A DNA stretch of 35,919 nt. Source: Gemmatimonadota bacterium. GTDB lineage: Bacteria > Gemmatimonadota > Gemmatimonadetes > Gemmatimonadales > Gemmatimonadaceae. Positions 8,924 through 17,451 of the stretch are shown piece by piece. The stretch's first letter is position 1; the number at the start of each line of letters is the position of its first letter. Under the pieces are notes generated by a model, which saw only the letters and a list, made by a program, of their open reading frames with translations, made no database searches and was not told the DNA's origin. Where the stretch lies: assembly GCA_947461225.1 (NCBI GenBank), contig CANHJV010000017.1, positions 1 through 35,919 of the forward strand. Reading direction: 5' to 3'. The position numbers and the translations under genes are program-made.

Positions 8924-9532
8924 TTAGTAGCGGCGCAGGACGCCGACCACGATGCCCTGAATGCGCACATCGTCTTCATGCACGAACAGCGGGGACATCG
9001 TTTCGTTCGCCGGCTGGAGACGAATCCGTCCGTCGCGCTCGCGATAGTACCGCTTTACGGTGGCGCCGGACCCGTCGAGCATCGCGATCACCATCTCGCC
9101 GTTGTCGGCGGCGTTGCGATCGTTGATGACGACGTAGTCCCCGTCCTTGATCTGCTCCTCGATCATCGAGTCGCCGCGAACTTTCAGGACGTAATGGCTT
9201 CCGCTGCGTCGAAGGAAACCATCTGGCACCGACATCGTTTCACCCGTATGCATCGCCTCGATGGGTGCACCGGCCGCGACGGAGCCAAGCAACGGAAGCT
9301 CGACCGAGCGCTGAAACAGCTCGGAGGGCAGAATCTCGATGGCGCGACTCTCGTTGTACGAGCGCTTGATGTAGCCCTTGCGCTCGAGATTGGAGAGGTG
9401 CTCGTGCACCGTGGCCAGCGAGTTATAGTTGAATCGCGACGCGATCTCTTCGAAACTCGGGGCATAGCCATTCTCTTCGTTGTAGTCGGAGAGAAAGTAG
9501 AGAATTTCCCGCTGTCGCTTGGTGAGCGGCAT
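8924..9532 (-). CDS. lexA: LexA repressor, SOS response regulator
   Basis: LexA represses DNA-damage genes and cuts itself when RecA filaments form. The 202-residue product has the N-terminal winged helix (MPLTKRQREILYFLSDY ... FNYNSLATVHEHLSNLERKGYI). The cleavage site is Ala87-Gly88 (VAAGAP). The catalytic serine is Ser122 (GDSM) and the general-base lysine is Lys160 (ATVKRYY). The size matches typical LexA. It stands alone on the minus strand between trpD and trpC. The recognition helix differs from E. coli, so the operator may differ; near-identical direct repeats lie upstream (see the separate entry). Confidence 0.96.
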   Translation of the reverse strand: MPLTKRQREILYFLSDYNEENGYAPSFEEIASRFNYNSLATVHEHLSNLERKGYIKRSYNESRAIEILPSELFQRSVELPLLGSVAAGAPIEAMHTGETMSVPDGFLRRSGSHYVLKVRGDSMIEEQIKDGDYVVINDRNAADNGEMVIAMLDGSGATVKRYYRERDGRIRLQPANETMSPLFVHEDDVRIQGIVVGVLRRY

Positions 9533-9570
9533 GGTTGCTCCACGAAAGGGGACCTACAGAGTCGACCCCC

Positions 9571-9621
9571 GAATGCAGGCCGAATCCACCAACCGCCACG
9601 CTAACCGAACACAGGCCGAAG
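9571..9621. promoter_or_regulatory. Direct repeats in the lexA-trpC gap, candidate LexA operator
   Basis: Two 14-base copies, GAATGCAGGCCGAA (9571-9584) and GAACACAGGCCGAA (9607-9620), agree at 12 of 14 positions and are 36 bases apart. Each copy contains a GAA(T/C)-N7-GAA(T/G) direct repeat: GAAT-N7-GAAT at 9571-9585 and GAAC-N7-GAAG at 9607-9621. This resembles the GAAC-N7-GAAC box known for alphaproteobacterial LexA. The position upstream of lexA suits an autoregulated operator. That LexA binds here is inference. If trpC starts at ATG 9573, the repeats lie in its coding sequence. Confidence 0.35.
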
Positions 9622-10466
9622 TGCAAGCATTTTCTTCACGACCGCTGTGGACCTTCCCGTCCGGGACTCTCGGCGAGCTTACGCGTGCCGCTCACACCCG
9701 GGCGAGTGGTGCGCTCGGGGCCTTGCCCGAACTGCGGAGTGCCGCCCGCGACTTGCCGCCGGCGCCGTTGGCGGCCGAGGCGTTCGCGGCCGCCCTGCGC
9801 GGTCCGGCCATTCGCGTGATCGCCGAGGTGAAGCGGGCGTCGCCCTCCAAGGGGGCCATCAACCCTGGCATTGATGCGGCCACCCAGGCCGCGCACTACG
9901 TCATGGGAGGGGCCGCGGCCATTTCGGTGCTCACGGAGCCGTCCCGCTTCGGCGGAACACTCGATGACCTCTCCGCCGTCGCGTCGCGGGTCACCGTGCC
10001 GGCGATTCGGAAAGATTTTCTCGTCCATCCCGTGCAGCTCTGGGAAGCGCGGGTGCGAGGTGCGGCCGCCGCCCTTTTGATCGTACGGGCGCTGTCGCCG
10101 TCCGAGCTGCCCATGTTGATGGAGGCCGCTCGCGAATGCGGGCTGGCCACGCTCGTCGAAATCCGCGATGAGGCAGAGCTGGAGCGCGCGCTGGAAGCCG
10201 GGGCCACGGTGATCGGGGTAAACAATCGGAACCTCGAAACCCTCATCATTGATCCGGCCACCGCGCCCACGTTGATCCCACGGATTCCCGCGCACTGCGT
10301 CGCGGTGGCCGAAAGCGGCATGCAATCCGCGCACGATATCGCGCCGTCGGCGCTGGTCGGTGCCGATGCGGTGCTGGTTGGCAGCGCGATCTCGGCGTCG
10401 GCTGATCCGGTGTCGGCGGTGCGCGCGTTGGCGGGGATTCCGCGCTCGCTCACGGCGCGCCGGTGA
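9621..10466 (+). CDS. trpC: Indole-3-glycerol phosphate synthase
   Basis: TrpC closes the indole ring, converting CdRP to indole-3-glycerol phosphate. The product has VIAEVKRASPSKG with the catalytic lysine, IRKDFLVHPVQLWEARVRGA, LVEIRDEAELERAL, GVNNRNLETL and AESGM, all in TrpC order. From GTG 9621 it is 281 residues. This start has an AGG at 9613-9615, six bases upstream; an in-frame ATG at 9573 would add 16 residues that look non-coding and overlap the repeats upstream of lexA. Its stop overlaps the trpF GTG by four bases. It needs its own promoter because lexA runs the other way. Confidence 0.93.
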   Translation: MQAFSSRPLWTFPSGTLGELTRAAHTRASGALGALPELRSAARDLPPAPLAAEAFAAALRGPAIRVIAEVKRASPSKGAINPGIDAATQAAHYVMGGAAAISVLTEPSRFGGTLDDLSAVASRVTVPAIRKDFLVHPVQLWEARVRGAAAALLIVRALSPSELPMLMEAARECGLATLVEIRDEAELERALEAGATVIGVNNRNLETLIIDPATAPTLIPRIPAHCVAVAESGMQSAHDIAPSALVGADAVLVGSAISASADPVSAVRALAGIPRSLTARR

Positions 10467-11125
10467 TCACGGTCAAGATCTGCGGGCTCACCCGGACCGG
10501 TGATGCGGCGCACGCCGTGGCCTCCGGTGCGTCCTACGTTGGCGCGATCATGGCGGGCGGTCCTCGCCTGCTGACCGTGGATCAGGCGCGTGCGGTGCTG
10601 GGCCCACGTCGTCACGATGTGCAGCGAGTCGTCGTCTTCGGCGACCAGCAGCCTGACGAGGTGATCGCCACCGTGCGGGATCTCGATCTGGACATCGCGC
10701 AGTTGCACGGCGGGTGCACACCGGCCACGATCGCCGCGATTCGGCGCGCAACCGGGTGCGCGGTCTGGCCGGTGCTTCGCATCGCGGGTACGACGCTGCC
10801 CGCCGATGCCGTCACGCTCGGCGCGGCCGCGGAGGCGGTGGTGCTCGATGCGCACGTCGTCGGACAGTTGGGAGGGACCGGTGTTGCATTGGATTGGTTC
10901 GGGCTGCGGGATGCCGTCGAGGCGCTACGAATGGCCGTACCGGAGATCCGGGTCATTCTCGCCGGCGGCTTGCGTCCGGCGAACGTGATCGATGCCGTCC
11001 GATTACTTTCTCCGGACGTCGTCGACGTATCTTCAGGGGTGGAGTCCGGGACGGGTGTCAAGGATCCGATGCTGGTCGAACAGTTCGTCGCGGCTGTACA
11101 ATCGGCCGCAGGGATGCAGCGATGA
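10463..11125 (+). CDS. trpF: Phosphoribosylanthranilate isomerase
   Basis: TrpF isomerises phosphoribosylanthranilate to CdRP, the step before TrpC. The 220-residue TIM-barrel protein begins [10 protein letters not shown] with catalytic Cys7. It carries [23 protein letters not shown] (containing the likely catalytic Asp), [12 protein letters not shown] and [14 protein letters not shown], which bind phosphate and substrate in this family. It starts with GTG 10463, overlapping the trpC stop (GTGA), and ends in an ATGA overlap with trpB. The usual AGF(V/I)F motif near the start reads [10 protein letters not shown] here, a modest departure. Confidence 0.94.
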   Translation: MITVKICGLTRTGDAAHAVASGASYVGAIMAGGPRLLTVDQARAVLGPRRHDVQRVVVFGDQQPDEVIATVRDLDLDIAQLHGGCTPATIAAIRRATGCAVWPVLRIAGTTLPADAVTLGAAAEAVVLDAHVVGQLGGTGVALDWFGLRDAVEALRMAVPEIRVILAGGLRPANVIDAVRLLSPDVVDVSSGVESGTGVKDPMLVEQFVAAVQSAAGMQR

Positions 11126-12330
11126 CCATGGTGGACACAACGAGCGGCGCCCTGACGCCGACTGATCGTTTCGGCCCGTTCGGCGGACGGTACGTGCCGG
11201 AAACGTTGATCCCGGCGCTCGATGCGCTCGAGGCGGCGTTCGATGAAACCCGTCATGATGTGGCGTTTCAGACAGAACTCGATGCGCTGCTCCGCGAGTA
11301 TGTGGGACGACCGACGGCGCTCTCATTCGCGCCGCGATTGAGCGCGCGGATCGGCGCACCCGTATGGATGAAGCGTGAAGACCTCTGTCATACGGGTGCG
11401 CACAAGATCAACAACACGGTCGCGCAGGCGATGCTGGCGCGGCGGATGGGGAAACGTCGCATCATCGCCGAGACGGGTGCTGGCCAGCACGGAGTGGCCA
11501 CGGCCACGATCTGCGCGCGCTTTGGCCTCGAGTGCGTGGTGTACATGGGTGAAGAGGACATGGAGCGCCAGGCGCTGAACGTGTTCCGGATGCGACTGCT
11601 GGGCGCCACGGTGCTCCCGGTGCGCTCGGGCACGCGGACGCTCAAGGACGCGACGACGGAAGCGATTCGCGATTGGGTCGGCTCGGTGAACGACAGTCAC
11701 TACATCATCGGCTCGGTCGTCGGTCCGGCGCCGTATCCGCGCATGGTGCGCGAGTTTCAGTCGGTCATCGGACGCGAAGCCCGAGCCCAGATGCTTGCGC
11801 GCGCGGGCGTCCTCCCGAAGACCGTCGTCGCGTGTGTCGGCGGCGGCTCGAATGCGATGGGCATTTTCGCGGGATTTGTGGCGGATGCCGAGGTGGAACT
11901 CGTTGGCGTCGAAGCGGCCGGCGAAGGACTGCACACCGAGCGGCACAGTGCCTCGATCACGCGCGGTACCCCCGGCGTGTTGCACGGGTCGCTCAGCTAT
12001 TTGTTGCAGGATGCCAACGGCCAGGTGCATCCGGCGCACAGTATCTCGGCGGGCCTCGATTACCCGGGTGTCGGCCCCGAGCACGCGTGGCTGCACGACA
12101 GCGGACGGGCGGAGTACGTGTCGATCGACGACACGGAGGCGTTACGCGGTGTCGCCCTGCTCAGTCGCCTCGAAGGTATCATCCCGGCGCTCGAGACGGC
12201 GCACGCGGTGGCTTGGATCGAACGGGAGGCCGGGCGCTGGTCGGAGCAGGAGCCGGTGTTGCTGTGCGTTAGCGGTCGCGGTGACAAGGACATCGGCACG
12301 ATCAACCAGTTTACACTGCCCGAGGTATGA
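11122..12330 (+). CDS. trpB: Tryptophan synthase beta chain
   Basis: TrpB condenses indole with serine to give tryptophan, using PLP. The 402-residue product has [13 protein letters not shown] at the start, [15 protein letters not shown] with the PLP lysine Lys95, [14 protein letters not shown], and the phosphate loop [10 protein letters not shown]. The C-terminal SGRGDKD motif is present. This is the classic TrpB1 form that pairs with TrpA. ATG 11122 overlaps the trpF stop; the longer frame from 10714 lies over trpF. Unusually, trpA does not follow. Two signalling-type genes come first, and the first overlaps the trpB stop (ATGA). Confidence 0.96.
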   Translation: MTMVDTTSGALTPTDRFGPFGGRYVPETLIPALDALEAAFDETRHDVAFQTELDALLREYVGRPTALSFAPRLSARIGAPVWMKREDLCHTGAHKINNTVAQAMLARRMGKRRIIAETGAGQHGVATATICARFGLECVVYMGEEDMERQALNVFRMRLLGATVLPVRSGTRTLKDATTEAIRDWVGSVNDSHYIIGSVVGPAPYPRMVREFQSVIGREARAQMLARAGVLPKTVVACVGGGSNAMGIFAGFVADAEVELVGVEAAGEGLHTERHSASITRGTPGVLHGSLSYLLQDANGQVHPAHSISAGLDYPGVGPEHAWLHDSGRAEYVSIDDTEALRGVALLSRLEGIIPALETAHAVAWIEREAGRWSEQEPVLLCVSGRGDKDIGTINQFTLPEV

Positions 12331-14135
12331 CCACGGCCGGGCACGACGTGTCGGCCTCACCGCAGGCGGTGGCGGCCATCGAAGATGCGTTACGCGCCTT
12401 CGCGAAAGCGCTTCGTGCCATTCAGCTGTACCTGCCGAACAATCCAACGCGTGCGGCCGCGATCGAGCAGGCGCGCGCGGCATTCCGCACGGTGTGGCAG
12501 GTCGCCAATCCGTTCGAGATTCACGTCAGGGAGTCGTCGTTCCTGTGGGCGGAGCGCACGGTCTATCTCGATGCGGAGCGCGGGACCGATGGATTACCGT
12601 GGCTGCTTTATCGCGACGGGCTACGGTCGCTCCGCCTGCACAGCGGTTTCGAGTCGACGGATCTTGAGGCACTGCTGGCCATTTTGCATAAGGCGCGCAC
12701 GGCCTCTCCCGATGACGATGATCTCGTCACGCTCCTGTGGGTCGCCGATCTGGCCACGATCGAGTATCGACACGTCGAGCACGGTATCGTCGGCGATATA
12801 CCCGCCGAGAGGGGGATGGATCGGCTCGGCGTTGCGGGGGGTGTGGCGCGAGCCGTGGCGGGGGGCGGGGCCGGAGGTGCTCAGAATGTGGCGCGGTTGG
12901 CCGCTCCCGCGCCGGAGACGTCGACTTCCGATGAGCACGCGCCCCCGGATGAGCACGCGCCCCCCGGTGCGCGGCCGACTACCGGTGCGCGCGCTACGCT
13001 CGGCGAGGGGCCTCTTCCCGGCATGGTCCGTGTGGACGACTTCGACAGCACGCTGTACTTCCTCGATGCGCGTGAGACGACGTATCTACAGGAGGAGCTC
13101 ACGCGCGAGTACGCCGAGGATCATCGCAAGCTGGCGCTCGCCAGTTTGTTCGACGTGATCGAAGGGCAGTCGTTGGTGGATGCACAGCTTGAAGCGCTGC
13201 ATATCGTCGATGAGCTCTTGATCGAGTTCCTCACGCTCGGGGATTACGAGCTGGTAGCCATTGCCTTGCGCGAAGCCTCAACCCTGTTGCGACGACTCGT
13301 CGCGGACGAGCGCGTCGTGACGGCCCTCCGTGGCCTGTCGGCCCGGTTGAGCGAGCCGGCGGTGATGTCGCAGTTGCTGCAGGCACTTGATGAAAGCACC
13401 CACGTGCCAGTGGCCTCCCTGCTCGAGGAGCTGTTTCTGGCGCTTCGACCATCCGCGCTCGAACCGCTCGTCGCGTGGCTCGGTGTCGCAATGGCCTCGC
13501 CGGTGCGCGCGTCGATCGAACGCGCCTCGACCCGATTGGCCGGCACGCACACGACGGAGCTCGCGCGGCTGTTGGAACACGAGAACGAGTTCGTCGTGCG
13601 CGGTGCCCTTCGCCTGGCGGCGCAGTTAGCGACACCCGCGGCGGTGCCTGGCCTCGCCCGGTTGCTGCGCGGTCACGACGCGAGGTTGCGCGTTGAGGCC
13701 CTGAACGCACTGGGCGAGATCGCGTCGCCGGCTGCGTTGCAGGCGGTCGAGCGCGGCATCGACGATAGCGATCGCGACGTGCGGGTGGCGGCGTTTCGCG
13801 TGATCGCGACGCGGGCCCACGCCGCGGCGCTTCCGCGGTTGCTCGATGCCGTGCGGCGCAAAGAGTCGCGCGCCGCGGACCTGAGTGAGAAGATGGCGCT
13901 GTTCGAAGCGTTCGGTAGCATGTGCGGTGACGCGGGCGTCTCCGAGCTTGACACGCTGCTCAATGCGCGCGGACTGCTGGGGGCACGCGAACCAGCGGAA
14001 CTGCGGGCATGCGCCGCCCTCGCCCTCGGCATGGTCGCATCGCCCGCTGCGATTGCCGCCTTGCAGCGTGCCGCTGACACGAAGGACGTCGTCGTGCGCA
14101 GCGCGGTGGCGCGAGCCATGCGAGGCAACGCATGA
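12327..14135 (+). CDS. HEAT-repeat protein with a novel N-terminal domain
   Basis: The 602-residue product has no enzyme motif. Residues about 15-150 form a domain with [20 protein letters not shown] near its start; a related domain begins the next gene. Residues about 150-235 are a low-complexity Gly/Ala/Pro linker with a DEHAPP repeat. Residues about 236-350 are helical ([18 protein letters not shown]). From about 370 to the end are HEAT/armadillo-type helical repeats, for example [20 protein letters not shown] and [15 protein letters not shown], probably a protein-binding scaffold. The start overlaps the trpB stop (ATGA) and the stop overlaps the next start (ATGA), so it is embedded in the trp operon. 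The function is unknown; a partner role with the HD-GYP neighbour is inference. Confidence 0.8.
   Translation: MTTAGHDVSASPQAVAAIEDALRAFAKALRAIQLYLPNNPTRAAAIEQARAAFRTVWQVANPFEIHVRESSFLWAERTVYLDAERGTDGLPWLLYRDGLRSLRLHSGFESTDLEALLAILHKARTASPDDDDLVTLLWVADLATIEYRHVEHGIVGDIPAERGMDRLGVAGGVARAVAGGGAGGAQNVARLAAPAPETSTSDEHAPPDEHAPPGARPTTGARATLGEGPLPGMVRVDDFDSTLYFLDARETTYLQEELTREYAEDHRKLALASLFDVIEGQSLVDAQLEALHIVDELLIEFLTLGDYELVAIALREASTLLRRLVADERVVTALRGLSARLSEPAVMSQLLQALDESTHVPVASLLEELFLALRPSALEPLVAWLGVAMASPVRASIERASTRLAGTHTTELARLLEHENEFVVRGALRLAAQLATPAAVPGLARLLRGHDARLRVEALNALGEIASPAALQAVERGIDDSDRDVRVAAFRVIATRAHAAALPRLLDAVRRKESRAADLSEKMALFEAFGSMCGDAGVSELDTLLNARGLLGAREPAELRACAALALGMVASPAAIAALQRAADTKDVVVRSAVARAMRGNA
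12930..12965 (+). repeat. 18-base tandem duplication in the HEAT protein linker
   Basis: Two adjacent 18-base units beginning gatgagcacgcg (12930-12947 and 12948-12965) match at 17 of 18 positions and encode DEHAPP twice. They sit in the low-complexity linker between the N-terminal domain and the helical part, so length variation there is probably tolerated. Confidence 0.85.
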
Positions 14136-15592
14136 GTCATCCGCTCGCGATAACCGGCAGCGATCAGTCGGGTGATCCGCAGGCGCAGCGTACGGCACGC
14201 GCGTTCTTGGTGGCGCTGCACGCTGCGATCCGCGCGGTGCGACTGTATCCGATTGAGAACAGTGCCGTGCAGAAGGCGATCGTCGAGCTCGGGCAGGCCG
14301 CCGAACGTGTGGAGCTGGCGAACGGGCACTGTCGCTTGCGACGCATCGGCGATTACCTGTTTGTCAACGAAACGCGCTTGCGGCTGATGCTCGACAATTA
14401 TGCGGCGGTGGCGTACGTGCTCGGCTTACTCCGCGACGCGGGGCTCGGCGGTCTGGCCGTCGTCTCTCCGACGTCGCCGCGTGCCTGGGTCGTGTTGATC
14501 GGCTTCCTGCAGTCTCCGCCGCTCGGGTTTCCAGAGGAGGAGCGACGTGAACAACTGTTGGCGCGCGTCGAGCAAGCTGGCGTAACGTGCTTCGAGTTCT
14601 ACGGGCCCGCCGACGAATCCGAGCAGCTCGAGACGGAACTGGACGGCAAGGAACGGGCCCGCCAGACCTATGTGCGATCGCTTGACGTCACCCGCGAGGT
14701 GATGACGTCGGCCCGGCTCGGGCGCAACGCCGGCTTGAAGCGGGTGAAACGTGCGGTGCAGGGCATCGTTGACGCGATCCTCACCGACCCAGCCTCATTG
14801 ATCGGCTTGACCACGCTTCGCGAATTCGACGACTACACGTTTGTGCACAGCGTGAACGTGAGTATCCTCTCGGTGGCGCTCGGGCGTCGGCTTGGGCTGA
14901 CCAAGCCCCAGTTGCTGGATCTCGGTCTGGCCGCCTTGTTGCACGACATCGGCAAATCGCGCGTGCCGCTCGAGCTGCTCAATAAGCGTGGCGCGCTGGA
15001 CGACGGCGAACGGGCGGTGCTGCAGACGCACACGTGGCAGGGCGTGCTGGCGATATTCGCCATGCAGACCGGCGCGGCGCGGCCATGGCGCGCCATGACG
15101 ACGGCCTACGAGCATCACATGCGCATTGACCTCACGGGCTATCCCACGCCGTATCGGTCTCGGCGCCTGAGCTTGTATAGCAAGATCATCGCGGTGGCTG
15201 ACGGATTTGATGCGGCCACCACGATACGGGCCTATCAGGATGTGCCATGGACGCCGGCGGACGTACTGCGGGGCATGCGGGACAACCCGCGCCTTGGCCT
15301 CGACGCGGTGGTCGTGAAGGCGTTCATCAACCTGACGGGCATTTATCCGGTCGGTACCCTCGTGATCCTCGACTCGTTTGCCCTCGCGATGGTGGTCGCG
15401 GCCAACCCTGATCCGACTATTCTGTCACGTCCGCTCGTGCGCATGGTCACGGACGCGCAAGGCAATCGCGTGGAGGATCTCCGCGTGTACGACCTGACAT
15501 CTTGCGACGCGTCCGGCCACTTTGAGCACACCATTATCCGGACCGAGGACCCTCAACGCTATGGCATCAACATCGGTGATTACTTCGCCTGA
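14132..15592 (+). CDS. HD-GYP domain protein, possible cyclic-di-GMP phosphodiesterase
   Basis: The 486-residue product has an N-terminal domain (about 21-150, AIRAVRLYPIENSAVQKAI) related to that of the preceding HEAT protein. An HD-GYP domain follows at about 225-400. Visible residues are His239, the His271-Asp272 pair in LLHDIGKSRVP, His300, His328-His329 and GYP at 336-338. The usual HHER-x-DGxGYP reads HHMRIDLTGYP, so the conserved Glu and a Gly are replaced. HD-GYP proteins normally cleave c-di-GMP; the metal-binding residues appear intact, so activity is plausible but unproven. It overlaps the HEAT gene by four bases and trpA by 32 bases. Confidence 0.87.
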   Translation: MSHPLAITGSDQSGDPQAQRTARAFLVALHAAIRAVRLYPIENSAVQKAIVELGQAAERVELANGHCRLRRIGDYLFVNETRLRLMLDNYAAVAYVLGLLRDAGLGGLAVVSPTSPRAWVVLIGFLQSPPLGFPEEERREQLLARVEQAGVTCFEFYGPADESEQLETELDGKERARQTYVRSLDVTREVMTSARLGRNAGLKRVKRAVQGIVDAILTDPASLIGLTTLREFDDYTFVHSVNVSILSVALGRRLGLTKPQLLDLGLAALLHDIGKSRVPLELLNKRGALDDGERAVLQTHTWQGVLAIFAMQTGAARPWRAMTTAYEHHMRIDLTGYPTPYRSRRLSLYSKIIAVADGFDAATTIRAYQDVPWTPADVLRGMRDNPRLGLDAVVVKAFINLTGIYPVGTLVILDSFALAMVVAANPDPTILSRPLVRMVTDAQGNRVEDLRVYDLTSCDASGHFEHTIIRTEDPQRYGINIGDYFA

Positions 15593-16382
15593 CGTTTCTG
15601 ACCCGTCTGCCTCCCGGCTGTCGGCGCGTTTTTCCGCGCTCGCGGCGGAAGGCCGTCGGGCGCTCGTTTGCTATGTCACGGCTGGGCATCCCGATCCCGA
15701 GCAGAGCGTGACGCTGCTCCGTGGCATCGCCGCGGCCGGCGCCGACGTGATCGAGATCGGTGTGCCGTTCTCCGATCCGATGGCTGACGGTCCCGTCATT
15801 CAGCAGAGCTCGCAGATTGCCCTCGATCATGGCGTGACCCTCGAGCGCGCGTTGCACATCGTTCGCGAGGCCGCGCTCGACGTGCCCGTCGTCCTCTTTA
15901 GTTACCTCAATCCGATCATCGCCGGTGGGCCGGACGTGCTCGCCCGCGCGCGCGCGGCCGGTGTCGATGGCGTGCTGGTGACCGATCTTCCAGTCGGGGC
16001 CGATCCGGCGCGGGAGGAATGGTTCGGCGCGAGCGGTCTCGACTTCGTGCGTCTGGTCGCTCCTACGACGCCGGCCCCGCGGATGGCGGAGATTGCCCGG
16101 CACGGCGGCGGATTCGTGTATCTCATCAGCCGCCTCGGTGTGACCGGAGAACGAGCGTCACTGCCCGACGATCTGCCGGACACGGTAGCACGGCTTCGCG
16201 CGTCGACGTCGTTGCCGATCTGTATTGGCTTTGGCATTTCAACACCAGAGCAGGCCAAGGCGGCAGCGCTGTTGGGTGATGGCGTGGTCGTCGGCAGCGC
16301 GCTGGTACGCGCCGCCGGCCGTTCCGTGCAGGAGGCCATCGCACTGACGGCCGCGCTGCGAGCGGCAATCGACGAAATCTGA
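15561..16382 (+). CDS. trpA: Tryptophan synthase alpha chain
   Basis: TrpA splits indole-3-glycerol phosphate and channels indole to TrpB. The 273-residue TIM barrel has both catalytic acids: Glu65 in ADVIEIGVPFSDP and Asp76 in MADGPVIQ. VCYVTAGHPDPE near the start, YLISRLGVTGERA and CIGFGISTPEQA are also present. I chose ATG 15561 although it lies 32 bases inside the HD-GYP gene; GTG 15576 is an alternative. Separation of trpA from trpB by two unrelated genes is uncommon because the two products form one complex. Confidence 0.95.
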   Translation: MASTSVITSPDVSDPSASRLSARFSALAAEGRRALVCYVTAGHPDPEQSVTLLRGIAAAGADVIEIGVPFSDPMADGPVIQQSSQIALDHGVTLERALHIVREAALDVPVVLFSYLNPIIAGGPDVLARARAAGVDGVLVTDLPVGADPAREEWFGASGLDFVRLVAPTTPAPRMAEIARHGGGFVYLISRLGVTGERASLPDDLPDTVARLRASTSLPICIGFGISTPEQAKAAALLGDGVVVGSALVRAAGRSVQEAIALTAALRAAIDEI

Positions 16383-16390
16383 CGACGCGC

Positions 16391-16951
16391 GTGGCTCCTG
16401 ATTCCCTTCATTCCCCGCCGGCCGTCGAGTTGCCATCATGGGCCATCGTGACGGACAAGCGGCGCGCCCACATCGCGCGCGTCGTGGCGCTGTTGCGCAC
16501 ATGGGCGGAACAGCTGGCGCTCTCCCCGGTCGAGGTGCAGGCCTGGGTGGATGCCGGCGCTTGGCATGATGCGTTGCGTGACGCCGACGAGGCGACGTTG
16601 CGCGCCGACACCGGCGATCACACGCGACCATTCGGGATGCTGCACGGCCCGGCGGCGGCAATCCGCCTGACCGCCCTCGGCGAATCGCGTCAGGACGTGC
16701 TCGACGCGATCGCATGGCATACCGTCGGCCAATCCAATTGGTCTCGAGTGGGTCGCGCGTTGTATATGGCCGACTTTCTTGAGCCGGGACGTGCGTTCAT
16801 GCAGGCCGATCGCGCCTTTCTCGCGAGCGGCGTACCGCTGGCCTTCGATCAGGTCTTTCGTCAAGTCGTGCGCATGCGCCTCGAATGGGCCATACGCGAG
16901 GGGAAGGGGCTCGCGCCCGAGACGGTGGCGCTCTGGAATCAGGTGCGATGA
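16391..16951 (+). CDS. YqeK-like HD-domain hydrolase (possible diadenosine tetraphosphatase)
   Basis: The 186-residue product resembles YqeK, an HD-superfamily enzyme that symmetrically hydrolyses Ap4A in Firmicutes. It shows AGAWHDALRDAD (the HD pair), FGMLHGPAAAIRL (a further His), IAWHTVGQ (His) and ALYMADFLEPGR, the typical YqeK metal-binding order. The tail LAPETVALWNQV also fits the family. It starts with a GTG eight bases after trpA and overlaps the next gene by four bases. In many genomes yqeK sits with nadD and rsfS; neither is here, but the LytR_C neighbour is a common companion. Substrate not verified. Confidence 0.75.
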   Translation: MAPDSLHSPPAVELPSWAIVTDKRRAHIARVVALLRTWAEQLALSPVEVQAWVDAGAWHDALRDADEATLRADTGDHTRPFGMLHGPAAAIRLTALGESRQDVLDAIAWHTVGQSNWSRVGRALYMADFLEPGRAFMQADRAFLASGVPLAFDQVFRQVVRMRLEWAIREGKGLAPETVALWNQVR

Positions 16952-17451
16952 ATTCAACGCCGGGGTGGCCGTCGATGCCGCCGCAGGACGCGCCACGGCG
17001 TCAACGGCGTGGATGGATCATCGTTGCCTTGCTGACGATGGTCGTGCTTGGCGCGGTCGCTGCCTGGTGGGGGGGGCGCACCTCGCCCGCGATCGTGGCC
17101 GCGACCGGGACGATGGCGGCGGTCGATGATTCGTCAGGCCGTGCGCCGGGCGACAGCCGCGTGCGCGTGCGTGTGCTCAATGCGTCGGGGACGCGTGGCT
17201 ACGCCCGTCGCGCCACCATCGAACTCCGCGATCGCGGATTCGATGTGGTCGAGTATGATACCGAACGGGGCACGCCCCGCAGTGGCACGTTGATCGTATC
17301 GCACACCGGCCATCGGGACTGGGCCGAACGCTTGCAGCGCGCCGTCGGGACCGGCGCGATCGAGGCGCGTCCCGATTCGCTACGCTACGTGGATCTCACC
17401 ATCTTCGTGGGTCGCGACTGGAAGCCGTCGACCGAGACGCTCCGTCCGTAG
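16948..17451 (+). CDS. Membrane-anchored LytR_C domain protein
   Basis: The 167-residue product has a short cytoplasmic head with an RRQRR cluster, one membrane segment at about residues 23-42, and an extracytoplasmic LytR_C-type domain at about 70-158. VRVRVLNASGTRGYARRA followed by LRDRGFDVVEY is the core of that domain. Such domains sit at the C-terminus of LCP cell-wall ligases, but here the domain is separate and no LCP domain is present. The ATG at 16948 overlaps the yqeK-like stop. The last 72 bases run over the 3' end of rlmN on the other strand. A cell-envelope role is likely; no activity can be assigned. Confidence 0.8.
   Translation: MNSTPGWPSMPPQDAPRRQRRGWIIVALLTMVVLGAVAAWWGGRTSPAIVAATGTMAAVDDSSGRAPGDSRVRVRVLNASGTRGYARRATIELRDRGFDVVEYDTERGTPRSGTLIVSHTGHRDWAERLQRAVGTGAIEARPDSLRYVDLTIFVGRDWKPSTETLRP

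Noticed and set aside
10714-11121. N-terminal extension of trpB to 538 residues
   Set aside because: The added residues are out of frame with trpF, which is a clear gene, and are rich in Arg and Gly. TrpB begins at 11122.
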